DNA of 64,000 nt from VRUE01 sp963699215 (GTDB lineage Bacteria; Actinomycetota; Thermoleophilia; Solirubrobacterales; 70-9): assembly GCA_963699215.1 (NCBI GenBank), contig OY969422.1:682001-746000 (forward strand), read 5' to 3'. Of the stretch, positions 26,508 through 33,908 are shown piece after piece. The stretch's first letter is position 1; every line of letters begins with the position of its first letter. Made by a program: the position numbers and the translations under genes. The notes beneath the pieces were generated by a model. That model did not search any database and was not told where the DNA came from. It was given only the letters and a program-made list of their open reading frames with translations.

Positions 26508-27500
26508 GTGTCAGAGCCCGAGACGACTCAGACCGTGCCCGCAGCCCCCCGCGACCCCGCCGACGAGGCGATGTGCGCGCGCGCCCGCGAGCGCTACACC
26601 GGCGACCGCGAGCAGCCGCTTCCGCCGCCGTCGCAAGCGCCACGCGGAGCTGCCCAACCTGATCATCGTCGGCGGGCTCAAGTGCGGCACGACCAGCATC
26701 CACCACTACCTCGGCCTGCACCCGCAGATCCAGATGTCGAAGCCGAAGGAGCTCAACTTCTTCGTCGAGGAGCTGAACTGGGACCTCGGTCTCGACTGGT
26801 ACGCGAGCCGCTTCGACGATCGCTTCGAGGTGCGCGGCGAGTCCTCTCCCCACTACACCAACCTGCCCCGCTTCGAGGGCGTCGCCGGAGCGGATCAAGG
26901 AGCACTGCCCCGACGCGCGCCTGCTCTACATGGTGCGCGACCCGATCAAGCGCATCCTCTCGCACTGGGTGCACGCGACCGGCGCCGGCTATGAGACCCG
27001 CGAGCTGGTCCCGACCCTCTCCCAGCCCGACTCCTCCTACGTCCACCGCTCGCTCGTACTGGATGCAGCTGCAGCCCTACCTGGAGCTGTTCGACCGCTC
27101 CCAGATCGAGGTGATCGCGCAGGAGGAGCTGCAGGGCGAACGCGAGGAGACGATGCGCAAGGCGTTCCGCTTCGCCGGCGTCGACGAGGACTTCACCTCG
27201 GAGCAGTTCGACCGCGAGTGGGAGAAGTCGAGCGCCAAGCAGGGCGACAAATACCAGTTCATGGAGAAGGCGATCAAGCTGCCCGGCCTGCGCTCCTTCG
27301 ACCGCAACTTCGACCGCCTGCCAGAGTCGCTGCGCTGGATCGTCGAGAAGGTCGTCCACGACCCCGAGAAGCCGCCGGCGCCGAAGCCGAAGCTCCCCGA
27401 CGACCTCTTCGAGACGCTGCGCGGGCGCTTCGACGCCGACGTCGCCGCGCTGCAGGAGTTCGCCGGCCGCGAGTTCGCCGGCTGGCACGACTACTCCTAG
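26508..27500 (+). CDS. PAPS-dependent sulfotransferase (frameshifted)
   Basis: About 330 residues from GTG 26508. The 5'-phosphosulfate loop is NLIIVGGLKCGTTSIHHYLG, and the 3'-phosphate site lies in LLYMVRDPIKRILSHWVH, both diagnostic for the Sulfotransfer fold. Shifts near 26640, 26888 and 27055; the last 145 codons are clean. It would transfer sulfate from PAPS to a hydroxyl of a lipid or glycan. The preceding flippase-like gene hints at an envelope substrate, but that is inference. Confidence 0.82.
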   Translation: MSEPETTQTVPAAPRDPADEAMCARARERYTGDREQPLPPPSQAPRGAAQPDHRRRAQVRHDQHPPLPRPAPADPDVEAEGAQLLRRGAELGPRSRLVREPLRRSLRGARRVLSPLHQPAPLRGRRRSGSRSTAPTRACSTWCATRSSASSRTGCTRPAPAMRPASWSRPSPSPTPPTSTARSYWMQLQPYLELFDRSQIEVIAQEELQGEREETMRKAFRFAGVDEDFTSEQFDREWEKSSAKQGDKYQFMEKAIKLPGLRSFDRNFDRLPESLRWIVEKVVHDPEKPPAPKPKLPDDLFETLRGRFDADVAALQEFAGREFAGWHDYS

Positions 27501-27503
27501 CGT

Positions 27504-27549
27504 TGCGTTCGCAGTTATCGGCGCCATAGCGCTGAAAAGTGCGAACGCA
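27504..27549. terminator. Hairpin between sulfotransferase and RibD-like gene
   Basis: Perfect 10-bp arms TGCGTTCGCA and TGCGAACGCA are separated by 26 nt that also partly pair. It starts 4 bp after the sulfotransferase stop and ends 18 bp before the next start, so it is a likely terminator or processing site; no T-tract. Confidence 0.5.
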
Positions 27550-27567
27550 CCTTTAGGCTGGCGTTGA

Positions 27568-28131
27568 GTGCGGCGATTACTGCCCGACCCCAGCCCGACC
27601 ACCGTCGAGGAGCAGCTCGACGGCTACAGGCCGTGGGAGCAGGCCCACGCGGACCGGCCCCTCGTCGCGATGAACTTCGCCGCCACGGTCGACGGCCGGG
27701 CGACGATCGGCGGCGTCTCGGGACCGATCGGCTCCGATACGGACACCGCGATGCTGGTCGGGCTCCGCACCCGCTTCGACGCGGTGATGATCGGCGCCGG
27801 CACGATGCGGGCCGAGCGCTACAGCGGGCTCGAGAAGCGACTGGTCGTGGTCGAGAGCGGCCCCGACGGACGGGTGGACCTGTCCGCGCTCCTGGGCTCG
27901 CTGCGCGAGGAAGGCGTGAGGGCCCTTCTCTGCGAGGGCGGGCCGACCCTGCACGGCGCGCTTCAGGCTGCCGGCCTGGTCGACGAGCTCTTCCTGACGA
28001 TCGCGCCGAAGCTGACCGGCGGCGGGGCGCCCCGCATCGTCGAGGGCGAGCTGCCGGCCATCGCACCGCTCGAGCTCGCCTGGCTGCTGGAGGAAGACGG
28101 CGAGCTCTTCGCGCGGTACAGCCGCCGCTGA
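27568..28131 (+). CDS. RibD C-terminal/dihydrofolate-reductase-fold reductase
   Basis: 187 residues from GTG 27568. The pattern RPLVAMNFAATVDGRATIGGVSGPIGSDTD, then FDAVMIGAGTMRAERY, LLCEGGPTLHGALQAAGLVDELFLTIAPKLTGGG and a final hydrophobic strand match the RibD_C (pyrimidine reductase) domain, with the conserved GAGT and EGGPTL NADPH loops. The deaminase half of RibD is absent. It probably reduces a pteridine-, flavin-precursor- or other ring substrate with NADPH; stand-alone members are common and mostly uncharacterised. Confidence 0.85.
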   Translation: MRRLLPDPSPTTVEEQLDGYRPWEQAHADRPLVAMNFAATVDGRATIGGVSGPIGSDTDTAMLVGLRTRFDAVMIGAGTMRAERYSGLEKRLVVVESGPDGRVDLSALLGSLREEGVRALLCEGGPTLHGALQAAGLVDELFLTIAPKLTGGGAPRIVEGELPAIAPLELAWLLEEDGELFARYSRR

Positions 28132-28150
28132 GCTAGCGTTCCCCCCGCCG

Positions 28151-28191
28151 CGTGGTTCCTTAGCCACGAAATACGTAGCCAAGGAACCACG
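28151..28191. repeat. Palindrome between RibD-like and acyl-CoA dehydrogenase genes
   Basis: 18-bp arms (28151-28168 and 28174-28191) match at 16 positions, with the two differences still able to form G-U pairs in RNA, around a 5-nt loop. It ends 32 bp before the acyl-CoA dehydrogenase ATG, so it may terminate the upstream gene or sit in the downstream leader. Confidence 0.65.
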
Positions 28192-28223
28192 CCTTCAACC
28201 GACAAGGAGAGGAACGCCCAGCG

Positions 28224-29486
28224 ATGGACTTCAAGCCCAGCCCCCAGGTCGAGGCCCTGCGCGAGCGCATCCTCGATTTCATGGACGAGCAGCTCTACCC
28301 GCAGGAGCGGGAGATCATGGAGGCGCTCGACGCCGAGGTGGCGCCGGGGGTCCCCTACCCGAAGGTCCTGATCGAGGTTCGCGAGCGGGCCAAGGCGGAC
28401 GGCCTGTGGAACCTCTTCATGCCGGACGAGCGCTTCGGCCCCGGCCTCAGCAACTGGGAGTACGGGCTGCTCTGCGAGGAGATGGGACGCAGCCCGGCGG
28501 CGGCGCCGATGGCCTTCAACTGCGGTGCGCCGGACACCGGCAACATGGAGATCCTCGCCGAGCACGGAACGAATCAACAAAAAGAGGAATGGTTGGAGCC
28601 GCTTCTGGAGGGACGGATTCGATCGTGTTTCTCGATGACGGAGCCAGAGGTTTCGGGTTCCGACCCAACCTTGCTTCAGGCGCGCGCCGTGCGCGACGGC
28701 GACGAGTGGGTGATCGACGGCCACAAGTGGTTCACCTCCGGCGCGGTCGGCGCCGAGCTGGCGATCGCGATGGTCGTCACCGACCCGGATGCGCCCCCCT
28801 ACAACCGCGCCTCGATGATCTGCGTGCCGACCGACAACCCCGGCTTCAACCTGGTGCGGCCGATCCCGGTGATGGGCCACGCCGCCGGTCCCGGCCACTG
28901 CGAGATCCGCTACGAGGAATGCCGCGTGCCGGCCGCCAACCTGCTCGGCGAAGAGGGCAAGGGCTTCGCGATTGCCCAGGACCGGCTCGGACCGGGGCGC
29001 ATCCACCACTGCATGCGGGCGATCGGCACGGCCGAGCGAGCCCACGAGATGATGTGCCGCCGCGCCAACGAGCGCCAGGCCTTCGGCGGGCCGCTGGCCG
29101 ACAAGCAGTTCGTGCAGGAGGCGATCGCCACCTCGCGGATGGAAATCGACCAGGCCAGGCTCTTGACGATGTACGCGGCGTGGAAGATGGACACCGAGGG
29201 CAAGCGCGCCGCCCGCCAGTCGATCTCGGCGATCAAGATCGTCGCCGCCAACATGGTGATGGAGGTGCTCGACCGGGCGATCCAGATCCACGGCTCGCTC
29301 GGCATGACCGACGACACCCCGCTCGCCGCCCTCTGGCGCTTCAGCCGCATGCTGCGCCTGGCCGACGGTCCCGACGAGGTCCACAAGATGGTCCTCGCCC
29401 GCCGCGAGCTCAACCGCTGGTCGAAGCGCGCCGAAGCCGAAGCCGCAGGCGAGCTCGAGCCCAAGCACGCCCCGCGCCCGATCTAA
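28224..29486 (+). CDS. Acyl-CoA dehydrogenase family protein
   Basis: 420 residues, intact; AAGGAGAGGA precedes ATG 28224. The flavin-binding middle strand RSCFSMTEPEVSGSDPT, DEWVIDGHKWFTSGA and the C-terminal helices (RANERQAFGGPLADKQFVQ, IQIHGSLGMTDDTPLA) are typical ACAD features. Glutamate-rich N-terminal helices resemble ACAD10/11-like enzymes. It introduces a trans-2 double bond into an acyl-CoA and passes electrons to ETF. The phosphotransferase at 31.2 kb is of the ACAD11-associated kinase type, so the two may act together. Confidence 0.9.
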   Translation: MDFKPSPQVEALRERILDFMDEQLYPQEREIMEALDAEVAPGVPYPKVLIEVRERAKADGLWNLFMPDERFGPGLSNWEYGLLCEEMGRSPAAAPMAFNCGAPDTGNMEILAEHGTNQQKEEWLEPLLEGRIRSCFSMTEPEVSGSDPTLLQARAVRDGDEWVIDGHKWFTSGAVGAELAIAMVVTDPDAPPYNRASMICVPTDNPGFNLVRPIPVMGHAAGPGHCEIRYEECRVPAANLLGEEGKGFAIAQDRLGPGRIHHCMRAIGTAERAHEMMCRRANERQAFGGPLADKQFVQEAIATSRMEIDQARLLTMYAAWKMDTEGKRAARQSISAIKIVAANMVMEVLDRAIQIHGSLGMTDDTPLAALWRFSRMLRLADGPDEVHKMVLARRELNRWSKRAEAEAAGELEPKHAPRPI

Positions 29487-29490
29487 AGTC

Positions 29491-29520
29491 GCCTATATGT
29501 GCAGGTATGCACATATAGGC
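29491..29520. promoter_or_regulatory. Perfect palindrome before the toxin-antitoxin operon
   Basis: GCCTATATGTGCA and its exact complement TGCACATATAGGC (13 bp) flank a 4-nt loop. It begins 5 bp after the acyl-CoA dehydrogenase stop and ends 9 bp before the antitoxin ATG, overlapping where the operon promoter should be. The AT-rich core and position suggest an operator for the ribbon-helix-helix antitoxin; termination is the alternative. Confidence 0.55.
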
Positions 29521-29529
29521 TGCTAAGGT

Positions 29530-29808
29530 ATGTGCATGCTGAACAGGCGTCTCCAGGTGTTGATCGACGAGGAGCGCTACGAGCGGCTGGCGCGCGAATC
29601 GGAGCGGATGGGCGCGCCGGTCGGCGAGCTGGTCCGCCGCGCGATCGACCATGAGTTTCCGGGGGCGGGGCGGGGGGCGGAGCGCGAACGCGCGGGGCGC
29701 GAGCTGCTGGCCATGCCGCCTCCGCCCGGGGCCGGCCCGGAGCCCGACTGGGAGGACCGGAAGCAGGAGATGCTCGACGCTCGGGCCGACAAGTGGCCCG
29801 GCGCGTGA
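29530..29808 (+). CDS. VapB-type ribbon-helix-helix antitoxin
   Basis: 92 residues from ATG 29530 (a second ATG lies at 29536), with TAAGG just upstream. The N-terminus RRLQVLIDEERYERLARESER followed by GAPVGELVRRAIDHEF is a short RHH domain (beta strand plus two helices) that binds operator DNA as a dimer. The C-terminal half, Pro/Gly-rich then WEDRKQEMLDARADKW, would bind and block the toxin. The stop overlaps the toxin GTG as GTGA. Confidence 0.8.
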   Translation: MCMLNRRLQVLIDEERYERLARESERMGAPVGELVRRAIDHEFPGAGRGAERERAGRELLAMPPPPGAGPEPDWEDRKQEMLDARADKWPGA

Positions 29809-30242
29809 GGCGGTTCCTCTACGACACCTCGATCTTCGTCTACGCCCTCGGAGGCGATCACACCTACCGGGAGCCCTGTCGCGAGATCGTGCGCCTGGCG
29901 GCGGCGGGAGACCTGCAGGGCGAGGGGAGCGTGGACCTGCTGCAGGAGCTGGTGCACCAGCGAGCCCGCCGCACCGGCGACCGCATCGGCGCAGCGGAAG
30001 CGGCGCGAAACGTCGCCACGCTCGCCTGGTGGCACCCACTCGAGCCCAACGACGTGCAACGAGGGATCGACCTCTTCGAGGCCCACGACGACCTGGACGC
30101 CCGCGACGCCATCTTCGCGGCGCTCGCGATCAACCGCGGGATCGACGCCATCCTCAGCACGGATCGGGCCTTCGACGGGCTCGACGGCCTGGACCGCATC
30201 GACCCGGCCGACGAGCCGGCCGTCGCCACCCTGGTCGGCTGA
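29805..30242 (+). CDS. VapC-type PIN-domain ribonuclease toxin
   Basis: 145 residues. GTG 29805 overlaps the antitoxin stop; a GTG at 29793 is also possible. Acidic PIN residues are seen in FLYDTSIFVYALG (Asp), LLQELVHQ (Glu), LDARDAIFAALAIN (Asp) and ILSTDRAFD (Asp), the complete metal-binding set, so the toxin appears active. VapC enzymes cleave tRNA or rRNA. A strong hairpin follows 31 bp after the stop. Confidence 0.85.
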   Translation: MRRFLYDTSIFVYALGGDHTYREPCREIVRLAAAGDLQGEGSVDLLQELVHQRARRTGDRIGAAEAARNVATLAWWHPLEPNDVQRGIDLFEAHDDLDARDAIFAALAINRGIDAILSTDRAFDGLDGLDRIDPADEPAVATLVG

Positions 30243-30273
30243 CCGATCTGAGGCAGGAGCTTCGCCGCAAGAG

Positions 30274-30301
30274 AAAGGGCCGGGCTTTCGCCCGGCCCTT
30301 T
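30274..30301. terminator. Bidirectional terminator
   Basis: Perfect 12-bp arms AAAGGGCCGGGC/GCCCGGCCCTTT with a TTTC loop sit between the convergent toxin and repeat-protein genes. The A and T ends give short U-tracts in both directions. Confidence 0.85.
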
Positions 30302-30323
30302 CGCCTAACCATCTATGCCGGAG

Positions 30324-31025
30324 CTACCAGACGACGAGAAAGAACTCTTCGTTGGTGGCTATGTCGCCCCCGGTGTCCCACATCCCGACTTTGACGTCGG
30401 TCCCTGCAGGACATCCCGCCACTCCTCCAAATCCAGCGAGGCTGACACTTGCCATGTCGTTGTCTTCGCCGTCGGACTGTCCGGTGGCCTGAGCATTGAC
30501 CGGAGTGAACGCCAGGTCGAAGCAATAGACGCCGGTCGCGGGGTGGGTCCCGTTTGGAATTCCACTGGACAAGGCCGCCACAACCGTTCCTCCGGCGTTG
30601 ACAGCGGCGAGACCACGTGGAATGAACTGCGATTCCGAGATGTTGGTCCGCGTCACCGTGCTCGCGCCGATCTTGTTCCCGGTTACGGCTCCATTGGCGA
30701 TCTTGCCGTTGGTTACCGCGTCGTTGGCGATCTTGCCGTTGGTTACCGCGTCGTTGGCGATCTTCGGCGTCGTCACGGCGTTGTCGGCGAGCTTGTTGGT
30801 GGTCACCGCGCCGTCGGCGAGCTTGCCCTCTTTGACCGCGCCATTTTTGATCTTGCCGGTAGTCACGGCTTCTTTGACGATCTTGCCGGTCTTGATCGAG
30901 TTGGCTTTGATTTCGTTTGGCCCGACCTTCGTCGCGGCGAAGGCGGTGGCGCCGCCGAGGATGAGGAAGACGGCGAATGAAGACATCACGTTCGCGTACG
31001 TGAGATGCCTGCGAATCTGCTTCAA
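30324..31025 (-). CDS. Secreted repeat protein, Thermoleophilia type (AVTxxKIA repeats)
   Basis: 233 residues. TTG 31023-31025 is chosen because AAGGAGAG lies 7 nt upstream. Signal peptide SSFAVFLILGGATAFAA, then about ten degenerate repeats of the kind NDAVTNGKIA, AVTTNKLAD and AVKEGKLAD (residues about 35-125), then a beta-rich C-terminal domain with YCFDLAFTPVNAQ and AGCPAGTDVKVGMWD. The repeats probably form a beta-solenoid. Paralogues at 33.9 and 62.6 kb share this architecture. Surface location is likely; function unknown. Confidence 0.8.
   Translation of the reverse strand: MKQIRRHLTYANVMSSFAVFLILGGATAFAATKVGPNEIKANSIKTGKIVKEAVTTGKIKNGAVKEGKLADGAVTTNKLADNAVTTPKIANDAVTNGKIANDAVTNGKIANGAVTGNKIGASTVTRTNISESQFIPRGLAAVNAGGTVVAALSSGIPNGTHPATGVYCFDLAFTPVNAQATGQSDGEDNDMASVSLAGFGGVAGCPAGTDVKVGMWDTGGDIATNEEFFLVVW
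30694..30763 (-). repeat. 30-bp tandem repeat inside the secreted repeat protein
   Basis: The unit at 30694-30723 is repeated exactly at 30724-30753 and a third, partial copy begins at 30754. It encodes two identical NDAVTNGKIA decapeptides, evidence of recent slippage or recombination within the repeat domain. Confidence 0.9.
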
Positions 31026-31164
31026 GAGGTCTCTCCTTGAGTTGCGGGAAGGAGAGGCGACTGGAGGAGCCTTCCTACCCAATTACAGGGGTGCTGAGAC
31101 ACAATCAGGTTGGTCGGTCGGCGTCAAGGGCCATGGACCGGTCGACGCCGCCGCGGGGCGAAAG

Positions 31165-32238
31165 TCAGTCGCGGCGCTCTGCCTCGTCGGCTGCCTCGGC
31201 GAGGCGCTCGACCAGGCGGGCGAAGTGTTCGATGCCGGGGTCGACCTTGCCGTACTGGCCAGCGGCATAGCGCGCGTAGACCCCCTCGAGGATGATCGCC
31301 AGCTTCCAGTAGCCGAGGGCGACGAAGAAGTCGAGCTGGGAGAGGTCACGGCCGGAGCGCTCGGCGTAGCGGCCGCGCAGCTCCTCGCGGGTGGGGAAGC
31401 CGGGCGCCAGGTTGGCCGGCTGGCCGAGGGCGATCGGCTCCTCGCCGTCCTCGCCCCGGTCGGGCCAGTAGACCATCAGCAGGCCGACGTCGGCAAGCGG
31501 GTCGCCGAGGGTGCAGAGCTCCCAATCGACCACCGCTGCGACCTCCCCGCTCGGGGCGAGGATCATGTTGTCGAGCCGGTAGTCGCCGTGGACGATCGTC
31601 GCCGGCCCCTGCTCGGGGATGCGCGCCGCGAGGCGCTCGTGCACGGCGTCGATCGCCGGCAGCTCGCGTGTCTTCGACTTCTCCCACTGCCCCTGCCAGC
31701 GGTGCAGCTGGCGGGCGACGTAGTCCTCCTTGCGGCCGAGGTCGCCGAGCCCGACGGCGTCGGGGTCGACCGCGTGGATGTCGACCAGCGTGTCGGCGAC
31801 GCGCTCGCCGATCGCCCGCCGGTCGTCCTCGTCGGGGAAAGCCTCGGCCTCGGCCAGGCCGCGCAGGATCGGCCCCTCGACGAACTCCATCGCGTAGAAG
31901 GGGGCTTCGTTGACGCTCTCGTCCTCGCAGAGGCCGACCACCGGCGCCACCGGAACCGGCGTCGGCCCGAGCGCCGAGACGACCTTGTGCTCCCGCCCCA
32001 TGTCGTGGGCGGAGCCGAGCCGCTTGCCCAGCGGCGGCCGGCGCAGCGCCCAGCGGCGGCCAGCGCCGTCTTCAACTCCGTAGGTCAGATTGGAGTGGCC
32101 GCCCGAGATCCGCTCGAAGGAGAGCGGTAGCTCGACCTGGTCGACGTGCTGCTCGAACCAGGCCTCGACGCCGGCCCGGTCGATCCCCTCCGGTGCGGGG
32201 GCGATGCCGTCGGAGGTGCCTGTAGCCTCGTCGCCCAT
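31165..32238 (-). CDS. Phosphotransferase family protein (APH fold, ACAD11-kinase-like)
   Basis: 357 residues from ATG 32236-32238. Glycine loop ISGGHSNLTYGVED, the E-x-K equivalents in REHKVVSALGPTPVPVAP, and the catalytic loop IVHGDYRLDNMILAP with the metal Asp in AAVVDWELCTLGDPLADVG. This is the aminoglycoside-phosphotransferase fold of the subgroup found next to acyl-CoA dehydrogenases, thought to phosphorylate hydroxyacyl-CoA. The 5' end overlaps the kinase gene on the other strand if that starts at 32204. Confidence 0.87.
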   Translation of the reverse strand: MGDEATGTSDGIAPAPEGIDRAGVEAWFEQHVDQVELPLSFERISGGHSNLTYGVEDGAGRRWALRRPPLGKRLGSAHDMGREHKVVSALGPTPVPVAPVVGLCEDESVNEAPFYAMEFVEGPILRGLAEAEAFPDEDDRRAIGERVADTLVDIHAVDPDAVGLGDLGRKEDYVARQLHRWQGQWEKSKTRELPAIDAVHERLAARIPEQGPATIVHGDYRLDNMILAPSGEVAAVVDWELCTLGDPLADVGLLMVYWPDRGEDGEEPIALGQPANLAPGFPTREELRGRYAERSGRDLSQLDFFVALGYWKLAIILEGVYARYAAGQYGKVDPGIEHFARLVERLAEAADEAERRD

Positions 32239-33493
32239 CGGCTCGCAAGCATATTCCCGACGACGATTCCGCTTCAGCCCCTCGCTCGCCAACAGGCTGA
32301 CGATCGGTTTCGCGATCGCCTTCGCAGTCCTCACCGGCCTGGCGGTGATCGGCGTCGCCCGCTTCCTCCAGCAACGCCAGGACTTCGAGGACGCGACCGC
32401 CCGCTCTTACCAGCTGGAGATCGTGGCCCGCAACGATCTCGCGCGGGGCGGGTCGGCTGCTGCTGCGCGCGCCAAGATCGCCGCCCAGCAACGCCAGCGG
32501 ATCGCCCTGCGCGACGATATATCGAGCGAGACGCGCGATACGGCGCTCCTCGTCGGCGCCGGGCTGATCGCCGGCTTGACCGCGGCGGCGCTGCTCTTCA
32601 CCGGGCTGATCGCCTCGATGCGAAGGCCGCTGGAGGACCTCGTCGAGGCGTCGGGGCAGCTGGCCGGCGGCGACCTCGACACGCGGGTCAAGGTCGGTGG
32701 GCTGACGGAGACCGCCGCCCTCGGCGCCGCCTTCAACGAGATGGCGGGCGAGCTGCAGCGCCGGGCTGGCGAACGCGACCAGCTCGAACGAATGAAGGAC
32801 GAGTTCGTCCTCACCGCGTCGCACGAGCTGCGCAGCCCTCTCACCTCGGTGCAGGGCTTCGCCGAGCTGCTGCTGCTGGAGCGCGAGAGGCTGAGCCCGC
32901 AGCAGGCCGAGACGGTCGAGGTGATCCTCGACAACACGCGTCACCTGGTCCGCCTGCTCAACGACCTGCTCGACCTCGCCCGCAGCGACGCCGGGCGGCT
33001 GACGATCAGGCCGGAGCCGACCGACGCCACAAGCCTGGTCGAAGACGCGGTGCGGACGATGCGAGCCCTGTTCGACAGCCGCGGGCAACAGCTCCGTCTG
33101 GAGATCGAGCCCGGCCTCCCCCGACTCGAAGCCGACCGGGACCGAATTCGCCAGGTGCTGGTGAACCTGCTCACGAACGCGAACGAGTACTGCCCAGAGG
33201 GAGCGGGTATCGAGGTGAAGGCGCGCCGCGCAGGCGCCGCGGTGGAGATCGACGTGGCGGACGACGGACCGGGCATACCGGAGCACCAGCTGGAGCACAT
33301 CTTCGAGCGCTTCACCCGCGGCGACGCCGGTGAGACTCAGCGGGTCGGCGGCACCGGGCTCGGCTTGGCCATCTCGAAGTCGCTGATCGACTTGCACGGC
33401 GGCACGATCGAAGCCAACTCGGCCCCGGGGCGCGGCTCCACCTTCCGCGTCCGCTTGCCGGCCATCGACCACGACCGGGCCGAGGTGGTCTGA
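32204..33493 (+). CDS. Membrane sensor histidine kinase
   Basis: About 429 residues; start uncertain (ATG 32204 or GTG 32216; no ATG precedes the first helix after that). Two helices, LTIGFAIAFAVLTGLAVIGV and LLVGAGLIAGLTAAALLFTGL, flank a short 60-residue outer loop. Then HAMP (about 165-215), HisKA with phospho-acceptor His in LTASHELRSPLTSVQGFAELL, and HATPase_c with NLLTNANEYCP, DDGPGIPEHQ and GGTGLGLAISK. It phosphorylates a response regulator, probably the receiver encoded next with a 1-bp overlap. Confidence 0.85.
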   Translation: MPSEVPVASSPIGSQAYSRRRFRFSPSLANRLTIGFAIAFAVLTGLAVIGVARFLQQRQDFEDATARSYQLEIVARNDLARGGSAAAARAKIAAQQRQRIALRDDISSETRDTALLVGAGLIAGLTAAALLFTGLIASMRRPLEDLVEASGQLAGGDLDTRVKVGGLTETAALGAAFNEMAGELQRRAGERDQLERMKDEFVLTASHELRSPLTSVQGFAELLLLERERLSPQQAETVEVILDNTRHLVRLLNDLLDLARSDAGRLTIRPEPTDATSLVEDAVRTMRALFDSRGQQLRLEIEPGLPRLEADRDRIRQVLVNLLTNANEYCPEGAGIEVKARRAGAAVEIDVADDGPGIPEHQLEHIFERFTRGDAGETQRVGGTGLGLAISKSLIDLHGGTIEANSAPGRGSTFRVRLPAIDHDRAEVV

Positions 33494-33858
33494 TGGCCCG
33501 GATCCTCGTCGCCGACGACTCGGAGACGATCCTGCTCCTGCTGCGCACCCGCCTGGAGATGGAGGGTCACGAGGTCGAGACGGCCGCCGACGGGCAAGAG
33601 GTCCTCGATGCGGTTCATCGCGACCCGAGCGGCCTCGACCTGCTCTTGCTCGACGCGATGATGCCGCGCACATCGGGAATCGACGCCCTGCGCGAGCTGC
33701 GCGCAGCAGGCATCGACATCCCGGCCCTGATCGTCAGCGCCCACACCGACAGCCGCGGCGAGGCCGAGCACGCGGACCTGGCGATCGGCGGCTACATCCC
33801 CAAGCCGATCGACTTCGACCAGCTCTTCGCCAAGATCGCCGAGCTGACCGGGCCGTAG
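33493..33858 (+). CDS. Single-domain response regulator
   Basis: 121 residues, receiver domain only. Acidic pocket VADDSE, phospho-acceptor Asp in LLLLDAMMPRTSG, switch Ser in LIVSAHTD, and Lys in YIPKPID. ATG 33493 overlaps the kinase stop. With no output domain it must act by protein contact or as a phosphorelay intermediate. Confidence 0.92.
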   Translation: MARILVADDSETILLLLRTRLEMEGHEVETAADGQEVLDAVHRDPSGLDLLLLDAMMPRTSGIDALRELRAAGIDIPALIVSAHTDSRGEAEHADLAIGGYIPKPIDFDQLFAKIAELTGP

Positions 33859-33860
33859 AG

Positions 33861-33898
33861 GCGGCCCGGCCCCCATCGCAGGGAGGCCGGGCTCGCCG
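33861..33898. terminator. Terminator between receiver gene and convergent repeat protein
   Basis: GCCCGGCC (33864-33871) and GGCCGGGC (33885-33892) pair around 13 nt, starting 5 bp after the receiver stop and lying before the end of the convergent gene. Confidence 0.6.
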
Positions 33899-33908
33899 CT
33901 GCATCTCG

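Noticed and set aside
30690..30900. Possible CRISPR-like repeat array
   Set aside because: The repeats are tandem, without spacers, in frame and encode a repeated decapeptide of a secreted protein; no cas genes are near.
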